64,000 nucleotides of DNA from an uncultured Paracoccaceae bacterium (GTDB lineage: Bacteria > Pseudomonadota > Alphaproteobacteria > Rhodobacterales > Rhodobacteraceae): assembly GCA_951812305.1 (NCBI GenBank), contig CATOSB010000004.1:558001-622000 (forward strand), given 5' to 3'. Position numbers and translations under genes: made by a program. Shown piece after piece: positions 42,984-50,673 of this stretch. The notes under the pieces are model-generated. The model saw only the letters and a list, made by a program, of their open reading frames with translations, did not search any database and had not been told where the DNA came from. Each line of letters opens with the position of its first letter. The first letter of the stretch is position 1.

Positions 42984-43456
42984 TGAAGCGTTCCGATTTC
43001 GTTTAGTGTTTTGGACAGATCACTCGGCGAGAGCTTTTCCAATGGTTGGGCGAGCGCGGCGATAGTACGTTTCTCTAGGACAGTATAAGCGCTTTGAAAA
43101 GCCGTCGGCCATTCGGGTTCCGGTGCCGCCGCCGGATCTTCCACGCCCCAATGCGCACGGACCGGTGCGCCCGGCCAAATCGGACATTCCTCATCTCTGG
43201 CGTTGCCACATACAGTGATGACGGCGTCCATTTTGGGCGCACCCGGTGTCGCAAACTCATCCCAACTTTTGGAGCGAAGGTTGTCGGTGTCCAGCCCATT
43301 TTGGTGAAGCAGCGACAATGCAGCAGGGTGGACCTGACCCGCGGGTTTGGAGCCGGCGGAAAAGGAAACTACCCGCCCGGTCCCATAATGGCGCAGAAGG
43401 CATTCCAATAGGATCGAGCGTGCAGAATTACCCGTGCAGAGGACGAGGATATTCAT
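42980..43456 (-). CDS. arsC: Arsenate reductase, low-molecular-weight phosphatase type
   Basis: This 158-residue protein of the LMW-PTP-like ArsC class has the anion-binding P-loop CTGNSARS starting at Cys7 and the later redox cysteines in VCGNARDEECPIWPG. It reduces arsenate to arsenite by a cysteine relay, probably with glutaredoxin or thioredoxin. The C-terminal ~30 residues extend past the usual domain. No arsR is seen, and the gene is only 41 bp downstream of a peptide-binding protein gene on the same strand, so it may be transcribed from that gene or from a weak promoter in the gap. Confidence 0.9.
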   Translation of the reverse strand: MNILVLCTGNSARSILLECLLRHYGTGRVVSFSAGSKPAGQVHPAALSLLHQNGLDTDNLRSKSWDEFATPGAPKMDAVITVCGNARDEECPIWPGAPVRAHWGVEDPAAAPEPEWPTAFQSAYTVLEKRTIAALAQPLEKLSPSDLSKTLNEIGTLQ

Positions 43457-43497
43457 TCCGTCACGCTAGTCTCTGTTTGTGACACGTCTATGAATGT

Positions 43498-45318
43498 CTA
43501 GCCTTCCTCGTACCACCAGACATCCGGCTGCCAGCCAATCCAGTCGCCATAGATTGGCATGTTGTCTGGATATTTAAGGTTCTTGGAATGCGCGATGCGG
43601 CTGATGTTCCACTGATAGATCGGGATCACATAGCGCCCGGTTGTCAGAACCCGATCCAAGGCGCGCGTGGCTGCAAGGAAGTCGCCGCGCGTTTCAGAAT
43701 TTAGCAGCTTGTCGATCATCGCCTCGGCCGCCGGAGAATTCATTCCCATCCAGTTACGTGTTCCCGGTTTTTCAACGCCTTCTGAACCCCAGTAAAGGTT
43801 CTGCTCGTTGCCTGGGGACAGCGAAAGACCGCGGCGATAATACGTCATGTCGAAGTCATAGGCATTTGTGCGTTCTTTGTACTGGGCGGATTCGACCGTC
43901 GTGACGGTCGTTTCAATGCCAAGCCGCTTCAGTGCCTGGGTGTAGATGTCGATAATCGCCTTGTTCTCTGCCGAGCCCTGCCGCAGAAGGATCTCGAAAG
44001 TGAGCGCGTCGCCCGCATCGTTCACCCGCTGACCGCTGTCGTTCACACTCCAACCCGCGTCTGCCAGTATGGCATCAGCCTTGGCGATATTGGCGCGGTT
44101 GCGTTCCGATCCGTCACCTTTGGGCAATGCATATCCGTCGAGCGCACCCGGCAGTAATTCAGCTGCGAAGGGTTCCAGAAATTCACGGACTTTCCCATCC
44201 GCCGGACCCTCACGCATCCCAAGAACGGAATTCGAGAAATATGAGGTGATGCGATGTTGTTTACCGCCGGTTTGCGTCTGGTTGATGAACTCGAAATTGA
44301 ACGCATGGATCAACGCATCGCGCACACGCCAGTCGTCAAACGGCGCACGGCGGGAATTCATAACAAACCCAGTGATGCCCGAGGGGCGTTCATGCGGCAG
44401 GATGGATTTCACCACGTCACCGGTCTCTATGGCCGGGAAGCTATACTGCGTGTCCCATTTTTGGGCGTTGAATTCACGGTTCGTTGTGACGATACCCGCC
44501 TTGAATGCTTCGAAAGCCGCTGTGCCATCCGCGAAGAACTCCATCCGGACTTCGTCGATATTGTTGGTGCCGCGCCTGAACGGCAGGTCGTTGCCCCAGT
44601 AATCCGGGTTGCGTTTCAGCGACAGGAAGCGGCCGGGTTCGAAATCATCGATGACATATGGCGCTGACGAGATCGGAATATTGTCAGTACCCGATGCCGC
44701 GAAATCGGCATTATCCCACTGCGCCTTTTTCAAAATCGGGCGCATCCCGATGATCAAAGCCGCCTCGCGATCTTCCACGTTGAAGGTGAACTTGACCGAG
44801 CGTGGCCCGGTCTGTTCCATCGTTTCCACCTTCTTCCACATGCCGTGGTAACGTGGGTGGCCTGCAGTGCCGAGCGTCTCATAGGACCACATGACATCCT
44901 CGATCGTGACAGGCGATCCGTCAGAGAATCGGGCCTCTTCCCGAAGGGTGAATTCAACCCACTCGCGATTCGGCCCAGTTTCGATTGATTCGGCCAAAAG
45001 GCCGTAAAGCGTGAAGGGTTCGTCCCACGAACGCCCCATAAGGCTTTCATATGCAATGAATCTTAACTGCCAAGGCACCGAACCTTTTTGTATATGAGGA
45101 TTGAGGCTGTCATACCCTCCGGTTTCGCCGGTGACGATTTTTCCACCCTTGGGTGCATCGGGGTTTGCATACGGTAAAGAAACAAAATCCTGTGGTAGGG
45201 CGGGTTGTCCATACATAGCTATGCCATGCATCGGCTCTGCATTTAACGCGCTGGAAGTTAAGGAAATTCCGGCAGCGAGCGCGAAAACACCAATTTTTGT
45301 TAAGAATTCTTGTCTCAT
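43498..45318 (-). CDS. Extracellular solute-binding protein family 5 (peptide/microcin-type ABC transporter)
   Basis: This exported binding protein of about 606 residues has a signal peptide (residues 1-27, cleavage after SALNA). The SBP_bac_5 domain runs through the rest, with SLNPHIQKG near the start, VEFTLREEARFSDGSPVTIEDV, and a YejA-like end (YGDWIGWQPDVWWYEEG). The start at 45318 is preferred to 45375 because it gives the clean signal peptide. No permease or ATPase genes of such a transporter are next to it, so it is an orphan here. Confidence 0.87.
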   Translation of the reverse strand: MRQEFLTKIGVFALAAGISLTSSALNAEPMHGIAMYGQPALPQDFVSLPYANPDAPKGGKIVTGETGGYDSLNPHIQKGSVPWQLRFIAYESLMGRSWDEPFTLYGLLAESIETGPNREWVEFTLREEARFSDGSPVTIEDVMWSYETLGTAGHPRYHGMWKKVETMEQTGPRSVKFTFNVEDREAALIIGMRPILKKAQWDNADFAASGTDNIPISSAPYVIDDFEPGRFLSLKRNPDYWGNDLPFRRGTNNIDEVRMEFFADGTAAFEAFKAGIVTTNREFNAQKWDTQYSFPAIETGDVVKSILPHERPSGITGFVMNSRRAPFDDWRVRDALIHAFNFEFINQTQTGGKQHRITSYFSNSVLGMREGPADGKVREFLEPFAAELLPGALDGYALPKGDGSERNRANIAKADAILADAGWSVNDSGQRVNDAGDALTFEILLRQGSAENKAIIDIYTQALKRLGIETTVTTVESAQYKERTNAYDFDMTYYRRGLSLSPGNEQNLYWGSEGVEKPGTRNWMGMNSPAAEAMIDKLLNSETRGDFLAATRALDRVLTTGRYVIPIYQWNISRIAHSKNLKYPDNMPIYGDWIGWQPDVWWYEEG

Positions 45319-45397
45319 ATCGGCAACATTCCCTGCTTGTGGACCCCAATTCTGGAAAGACCGTACCCCCCACATTTAAGCTTTTCAAACTTTTAGC

Positions 45398-45426
45398 TTG
45401 GCCCTCGGCGCGGGATTGCGTATAAA
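45398..45426 (+). promoter_or_regulatory. Candidate sigma-70-type promoter of small RNA
   Basis: TTGGCC (45398-45403), a 17-bp spacer and TATAAA (45421-45426). It points towards a short transcript that ends at the terminator at 45480-45508. No coding frame follows before that terminator. Confidence 0.55.
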
Positions 45427-45432
45427 TGAGTC

Positions 45433-45508
45433 ACTGCTCGATAGGTTTCTTGCCTGTATGAAACCTGCCTCAATAACTTAACGCCCGCTTCGTGCGGGCG
45501 TTTTTTTG
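45433..45508 (+). ncRNA. Candidate trans-acting small RNA (~76 nt)
   Basis: Between a good promoter and a strong intrinsic terminator lies a ~76-nt region with one internal hairpin, AGGTTTC (45443-45449) pairing with GAAACCT (45460-45466) around a 10-nt loop TTGCCTGTAT. A single-stranded linker (CAATAACTTA) follows, then the terminator stem. The layout of hairpin, A/U-rich linker and terminator with U tail is that of Hfq-dependent small RNAs, and hfq is in this window. It could instead be a leader that attenuates the hydroxybutyrate dehydrogenase gene 74 bp downstream. I do not recognise the family. Confidence 0.5.
45480..45508 (+). terminator. Rho-independent terminator
   Basis: AACGCCCGC, loop TTCGT, GCGGGCGTT, followed by a run of T to 45507. 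It is one of the strongest intrinsic terminators in the window and works on the plus strand. Confidence 0.85.
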
Positions 45509-45523
45509 TTAATACCGGTCTCG

Positions 45524-45552
45524 TTGTATCGTTTGCGTATGCCGCATATAGA
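45524..45552 (+). promoter_or_regulatory. Candidate promoter of 3-hydroxybutyrate dehydrogenase gene
   Basis: TTGTAT (45524-45529), 17-bp spacer, TATAGA (45547-45552), placing the start of transcription about 23 bp before the ATG at 45582. The match to consensus is moderate. Confidence 0.35.
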
Positions 45553-45581
45553 CCAATGCAAGCGCAGCATTGGAGGCTATC

Positions 45582-46355
45582 ATGGACCTGGCAGGTAAGA
45601 CGGCAATCATCACCGGATCGAATTCCGGTATTGGGCTTGGCGTTGCCTGGGAGCTGGCGCGTGTCGGCGCCGATGTGATTCTCAATTCCTTCACCAATCG
45701 CGATAAAGATCATGCATTGGCTGAAAGTATCGCCAGGGAAACCGGTGTAACTGCTCGCTACATTTCTGCAGACATGTCCGAGGGCGACGACTGCCGTGCG
45801 CTGATCGAGGAGGCGGGGGTTTGCGACATCCTCGTCAACAATGCCGGCATTCAGCACGTTTCGCCAATCGACCAGTTTCCGACGGACAAATGGGACGCGA
45901 TCATCGCGATCAACATGAACTCGGCGTTTCACACCACTGCTGCCGCTCTGCCGATGATGCGTGAAAGCGGATGGGGCAGGGTGATCAACATCGCCTCAGC
46001 ACACGGGTTGACGGCCTCTCCTTACAAAGCAGCTTACGTGGCGGCGAAACACGGCGTCGTTGGAATGAGCAAAGTGATCGCGCTGGAAACCGCCGAAGAG
46101 CCAATCACCTGCAACGCCATTTGTCCCGGCTACGTTCTGACGCCTTTGGTCGAAGCGCAGATCCCGGACACGATGAAAGAATACGGCATGGACCGCGACA
46201 CGGTGATCCGCGACGTCATGCTGACCCGCCAGCCGTCAAAGGAATTTGCCACGGTTGAACAGATCGGCGGCACGACCGTATTCCTGTGTTCCGACGCTGC
46301 GGCGCAGATCACTGGCACGACGATCAGTGTTGATGGTGGCTGGACCGCGCTGTGA
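45582..46355 (+). CDS. bdhA: 3-hydroxybutyrate dehydrogenase
   Basis: This 257-residue short-chain dehydrogenase has the NAD-binding TGSNSGIGLGVAWEL, NNAGIQHVSPIDQFP and the catalytic Ser-Tyr-Lys set in IASAHGLTASPYKAAYVAAKHG. The C-terminal part (CPGYVLTPLVEAQIPD, QPSKEFATVEQIGG) matches D-3-hydroxybutyrate dehydrogenases, which interconvert 3-hydroxybutyrate and acetoacetate in polyhydroxybutyrate and ketone-body use. GGAGG (45571-45575) fixes the start at 45582. Confidence 0.92.
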   Translation: MDLAGKTAIITGSNSGIGLGVAWELARVGADVILNSFTNRDKDHALAESIARETGVTARYISADMSEGDDCRALIEEAGVCDILVNNAGIQHVSPIDQFPTDKWDAIIAINMNSAFHTTAAALPMMRESGWGRVINIASAHGLTASPYKAAYVAAKHGVVGMSKVIALETAEEPITCNAICPGYVLTPLVEAQIPDTMKEYGMDRDTVIRDVMLTRQPSKEFATVEQIGGTTVFLCSDAAAQITGTTISVDGGWTAL

Positions 46356-46480
46356 CTCGGCCCTCACAGCACTACCGCGGGTTGATACCGGCTCGGACAA
46401 CTCCACAAAACGCGGTACAGTGACTTCGATTCGCATCGTGACGATTGGCGAACGAACTTGCGCGCAAAAGGCAACCGATC

Positions 46481-47680
46481 ATGTCGGATAACGCCACGTA
46501 TATCAAGCGACCTGCAACGCCGTTGCAGCGCGCGCAAGGATCAAATGTGGTGAAACAGCCTGACCAGCAGGATGGGCAAAGTCCGATTGCCGAAATGGCC
46601 GCCAAGTTAAATAACGGGGCCAAAGCACAACAGATTTCCACGCTGCAAAAAAAACTAGCGCCCGAAAATCCCCGTAATTCGGCACCGTTACAGCGCAGGG
46701 TTCTATTTAAGGATTTGCCAGACGATAAGGGAAACTACTTCCTGCGCATGGGCCAAACCGAAAGCATCCGATCCGAGATCGACTCGCATCTGGACGAGGC
46801 ACAAAGAGGCGCGATCGGGTGGATCGCATCATCAACAACCCGGACTATACGGTTCAAGACGAAGAATGATTTTCTGGGCAGACTTGTCAATTACATCAAA
46901 ACCAAATTCGCTACACTTAAGGCAGTCGTCGACAATGTCAAAAGCCGGGTGCGTCGGAATTCTGGAAAATTTGCGTACAATTATTCTGATCAGGATGCGG
47001 CGCAGATTTACGACGCTGCGCGCGACAGAGGCATCGCCGACAATGTGACAGCCGACCTGATGTACACCGGTAGTCGTACCAGAAAACCCCGCACGGCCAC
47101 CGTGTTGATTCAGGAAATGGCGAACTGGCAAGATGTCGTGCTGGAGCGTGGGTATCCGCATAGGTTCGACGACGAAGAGACGTTTGGCGACTTCAGTGCT
47201 CGATTGCACGCCCTTTTGGACGAAAAGGGTCTCCCGCATGACGACGTGCGTATTCAGGGGTCATCATTGCGCAGTGCACTTGCAGGTGATGTCGATATCG
47301 CTGTGATGGTGACGCCCGCCTATTTCATGGGCTTCATGGTTGGAAAATATGCTGGGCGGTTCAAATATCACGACGAGCACGCCGAAGAGGCCAAACGCGG
47401 GCAGCCCGTGGACTTTACCACGATGAGCTATCGCGGGTTCGTTGAGATGGGTCACCAGATCATCGACAAGAAAGGAAAGATTTACAAATCGACATCCAAC
47501 GCCCGGAAGACAGCCTATGTCATTGTCCAGGGGTTGATTTCTGGCAAGGATAACCGCCTGCCGGATCTGAAAGCGGTTACAGTCAAATTTGCATCCGAAT
47601 TTCCCGAACAAAATGTCGAGGCCGTTTCGATGGTCGTAAAAGGCGGCGAGTTTGATATGGAACCGTCGATGAACATCTAA
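46481..47680 (+). CDS. Putative nucleotidyltransferase toxin with injection-system-type N-terminal leader
   Basis: This 399-residue protein has two parts. Residues 1-75 are low-complexity and polar, with two PLQR motifs (14-17 and 69-72) around SPIAEMAAKLNNGAKAQQIS and TLQKKL; this resembles the repeat leaders (PLQR, SP..MA..NNS..QQL..LQ) on cargo proteins of extracellular contractile injection systems. Residues ~225-399 form a nucleotidyltransferase-fold domain: RIQGSSLRSALAGDVDIAVMV gives the Gly-Ser motif (260-261) and the DxD metal-binding pair Asp270/Asp272. The ending VEAVSMVVKGGEFDMEP is known to me from polymorphic-toxin nucleotidyltransferases. An acidic 115-residue protein follows 11 bp downstream. 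No injection-system structural genes are in the window, so delivery is inferred. ATG 46481 is preferred over the TTG at 46445. Confidence 0.65.
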   Translation: MSDNATYIKRPATPLQRAQGSNVVKQPDQQDGQSPIAEMAAKLNNGAKAQQISTLQKKLAPENPRNSAPLQRRVLFKDLPDDKGNYFLRMGQTESIRSEIDSHLDEAQRGAIGWIASSTTRTIRFKTKNDFLGRLVNYIKTKFATLKAVVDNVKSRVRRNSGKFAYNYSDQDAAQIYDAARDRGIADNVTADLMYTGSRTRKPRTATVLIQEMANWQDVVLERGYPHRFDDEETFGDFSARLHALLDEKGLPHDDVRIQGSSLRSALAGDVDIAVMVTPAYFMGFMVGKYAGRFKYHDEHAEEAKRGQPVDFTTMSYRGFVEMGHQIIDKKGKIYKSTSNARKTAYVIVQGLISGKDNRLPDLKAVTVKFASEFPEQNVEAVSMVVKGGEFDMEPSMNI

Positions 47681-47691
47681 GGGACGCAAGT

Positions 47692-48039
47692 ATGCAACGA
47701 TTTGAGCTTTCAGGTGAAATCAAGACTGGTGACGATGCCGTCGTTGTCGCCATTCTCCACGAATGGCTTGGCGAGGTGAAGTTCAAGGAACGGGTTGCGA
47801 ATGAAGAGTTCACTTATGAGGATACACAAACCAGCATTTATGTGACCAATCCGGTCGTGGATGGAACGACTCGTCCGCTGTTTCTTCTCGATGGATTGCG
47901 CCAGGGAAATGAGGATGATGTGCGTGCGTTTATGGCGACGCTAAAAGAGATTTGCGCCTCCCAGAATGTCGACGCGAATCTGGCGTATTGGGAGGTCAAT
48001 GAAGACGGCGACGATATTGGCGAAGAGGTTGAGTTGTAA
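47692..48039 (+). CDS. Putative immunity protein for upstream nucleotidyltransferase toxin
   Basis: This small, very acidic 115-residue protein (many Glu/Asp, ending EDGDDIGEEVEL) has no signal peptide and no family that I recognise. AGGGA precedes the ATG, and only 11 bp separate it from the toxin-like gene on the same strand. A small acidic cytoplasmic protein directly after a toxin gene is the usual form of an immunity protein. This role is an inference from position and composition only; a chaperone for export is the main alternative. Confidence 0.5.
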   Translation: MQRFELSGEIKTGDDAVVVAILHEWLGEVKFKERVANEEFTYEDTQTSIYVTNPVVDGTTRPLFLLDGLRQGNEDDVRAFMATLKEICASQNVDANLAYWEVNEDGDDIGEEVEL

Positions 48040-48046
48040 TCCGCCG

Positions 48047-48808
48047 TCATGCTGAAAGGCGCGCGCGATCCTCTTCACTTAGCGCATCGATATCAACCGG
48101 CGCCACGGTTCCGTTTGGATAGACAAGACCAGCAGAAATCACCAACTTCGCGGCATCCTCAACTGTCATATCCAGTTCGACGACGTCAGATTGCGGAACG
48201 AACAGCAGAAAGCCTGATGTCGGGTTTGGCGTTGTCGGCAGGAATACCGACATCAGTTGTTCATCGCGCGGGATCTTGTCCTGAATTTCACCCTTGGCAG
48301 AGGTTGAAATAAACGCAATCGCCCAAATACCATTACGTGGGTATTGCACGAGACAAGCCTTGTCGAATGAGGTTTCCGATTGTGCAAATACCGTCTCTGC
48401 GATCTGTTTCAGCGCGTTATAGATCGTGCGCACGACCGGTGTGCGTTCCATCAATCCCTGCGCCCAGCCAATCATCGAACGCCCGATAATGCCTTTCGCG
48501 ATCCAGCCGATGAAAATGGTGAACAGCAGGAACAAAACGACACCGACGCCCCGCAGGTTGATGTTGATATATCCAGATTCGCCCGGTGAATTGCCAAGCC
48601 AGCGATTGATCAGAACATCAGGCTGATAGGCGCCGGGTATGAAGGGCAGGACAAACCCGTCAACCCAACCGATGATTGTCCAGATCAGCCAGATTGTGAC
48701 GCCGATCGGTGCAATGACCACCAACCCGGCCAGAAACGAATTTCTGAGCCCGGCAAACCGCGCGCGCTTTGGCGGCTGAGGTTCTGGTGGTTCAAATGGC
48801 GTTGTCAT
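48047..48808 (-). CDS. DUF502-family membrane protein
   Basis: This 253-residue protein has two N-terminal membrane helices (LAGLVVIAPIGVTIWLIWTIIGW and VGVVLFLLFTIFIGWIA) and the DUF502 signatures RTPVVRTIYNALKQIAETV and LVQYPRNGIWAIAFIS, then VFLPTTPNPTSGFLLFVP. The family's function is not known; a link to membrane targeting has been seen in plants. It is convergent with the immunity gene, with only 7 bp between stop codons, and starts 80 bp from the psuG end. Confidence 0.85.
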   Translation of the reverse strand: MTTPFEPPEPQPPKRARFAGLRNSFLAGLVVIAPIGVTIWLIWTIIGWVDGFVLPFIPGAYQPDVLINRWLGNSPGESGYININLRGVGVVLFLLFTIFIGWIAKGIIGRSMIGWAQGLMERTPVVRTIYNALKQIAETVFAQSETSFDKACLVQYPRNGIWAIAFISTSAKGEIQDKIPRDEQLMSVFLPTTPNPTSGFLLFVPQSDVVELDMTVEDAAKLVISAGLVYPNGTVAPVDIDALSEEDRARLSA

Positions 48809-48887
48809 TGATCGATCGTTACCCCGTTCGCGGATACATAGGGCCTAATCGTGTCTGCCACAACGTGGGTTGCGAAAATGTAACCGC

Positions 48888-49802
48888 TCAAGCGGGCGTT
48901 GTGTTCAATTCTTTTGCAATGGCGCTGGCCAAACGGGCATTGTTCAGAACAAGCGCGATGTTTGACGCCAGCGACCGCCCATCCGTCAGATCAAAGATGC
49001 GCGACAGCAGATATGGAGTCACATCCTTGCCTGTAATACCGTTCTTGCCAACGCTGTCCTGCGCCTTGTTCACGATAGTCTGCAATTCGGATCGCGGGAT
49101 TTCGTCTGCCTTCGGAATTGGGTTGGCCACAAGCTGGCCGCCGGACAACCCCAAGTCTCGCCGGGTGCGATGCGATTTGGCAATGTCCGCGGCGCTGTCG
49201 AGCCGCAAGGGCGCGCCGATTCCGCTGTCACGGGACCAGAAGGCAGGCAATTCGTCCTGACCATAGGCGATCACGGGCACACCGAATGTCTCCAGAACTT
49301 CCAGCGTCTTTGGCAAATCCAGAATGGCTTTTGCGCCGGCGGACACGACGGTTACCGGCGTAATTGCCAATTCGCGCAAGTCAGCGGAGATATCGAAGCT
49401 TTCTTCCGCGCCGCGATGCACGCCGCCAATGCCGCCGGTTGCAAAGACCTTTATCCCGGCGAGATGTGCGGCGATCATGGTGGCGGCGACTGTGGTGGCG
49501 CCGGTTTTGCCAGTGGTGATGGCAATGGCCATATCGGCGCGGGAAAGCTTCATGACATCTTGCGTCATCGCGAGCTGTTCAAGCTCTGTGTCGCTTAACC
49601 CAATCCGAAGCTTGCCCTCCAACACGGCAATCGTCGCCGGCACGGCGCCCTTTGCACGGACCGTCGCCTCAACACGCCGCGCGGTTTCGACATTTTGCGG
49701 AAAGGGCATTCCATGGGTGATGATCGTTGACTCCAAAGCAACGATTGCCTGCCCATGTGTCCGGGCATCCGAAACCTCGGGCGAGTAGTGCAGCTCAATC
49801 AT
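48888..49802 (-). CDS. psuG: Pseudouridine-5'-phosphate glycosidase
   Basis: This 304-residue enzyme splits pseudouridine 5'-phosphate into uracil and ribose 5-phosphate. Family motifs run through the chain: VALESTIITHGMPFPQN near the start (Glu general acid region), KTGATTVAATMIAAH, FATGGIGGVHRGAEESFDISADL and ANPIPKADEIP with the catalytic lysine region. Its start overlaps the psuK stop by 4 bp, the usual kinase-glycosidase pair for recycling pseudouridine. Confidence 0.93.
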   Translation of the reverse strand: MIELHYSPEVSDARTHGQAIVALESTIITHGMPFPQNVETARRVEATVRAKGAVPATIAVLEGKLRIGLSDTELEQLAMTQDVMKLSRADMAIAITTGKTGATTVAATMIAAHLAGIKVFATGGIGGVHRGAEESFDISADLRELAITPVTVVSAGAKAILDLPKTLEVLETFGVPVIAYGQDELPAFWSRDSGIGAPLRLDSAADIAKSHRTRRDLGLSGGQLVANPIPKADEIPRSELQTIVNKAQDSVGKNGITGKDVTPYLLSRIFDLTDGRSLASNIALVLNNARLASAIAKELNTTPA

Positions 49803-50673
49803 GTTGGCACATCTCCCGACACGTATTCCGCTGCCGCCTGCAAAGCCGCCTCAAGCGCAGCCTGTCCCAAAGCTCCGCGTGTCTCGGCCGCAATATGACC
49901 GGCCATGAACGTGTCGCCGGCGCCGGTTACGCGGGTCACCATCACCGGTGGCGGAGTCGCGATGATCACTTTGCCGTCGCGCGCCTCTGCCGCCGTGTTG
50001 CCGCCATCTGTCACCAGAACCCGCGCCGCGCCTCGATCTGCAATTGCCTTTGCGGCCATGATCGAATCGTCAAAATGCCGGTGGCACAAAAGCCCGGCTT
50101 CCTCCTTGTTGACGTAAAATGTCGCGTTCCTGCACGACAGAAGCGGAAGCAATCGTTCTGCCTTGCCCGGGCTAGCCGGGGCAACGCGCAGATCCGCCGC
50201 TGTGAACAGCGGCGAACCCGCGATTTCAGCCAAGAGTGCCTCAGTCAGGTTGCCGTCCAGCGCGATGATATCGGGGCAGGGGGCTTCGACATCCCCAAAC
50301 GTGCCGTCTCTCAATGGTTTCAGGATCTTGTCGCCGGCCGCTTCCAGCGAATGCGCGTCCGCAATTGCCGCGATCAGCCCGTTGGCGCCCTCGACCGCCA
50401 TATATACATCTGTGGGCAGGTCTTCCGATCGGTAAAGGTGATCGATCTCCATCCCCATCGCATTGCAACGTGCCACCAGTTCGTCGCCCTCACCATCCCT
50501 GCCCACGGCTGAAAGAAGGATCGGGGTCAGATCAAACCGGCGCAACGTCATCGCGATGTTCAACGCAACACCGCCCGGTATGCGCGTTATCCGGCCCGGC
50601 ACATCAGAACCCACACGCATATGGGCCGATGACCGCCCGATGACGTCCCAAAGTACAGAGCCGATGCAAATTA

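Noticed and set aside
45441..45508. Leader peptide attenuator for the hydroxybutyrate dehydrogenase gene
   Set aside because: The only ATG that could start a leader peptide (45426) lies in the -10 element, upstream of the predicted transcript start; an independent small RNA fits better, though a non-coding attenuator is not excluded.
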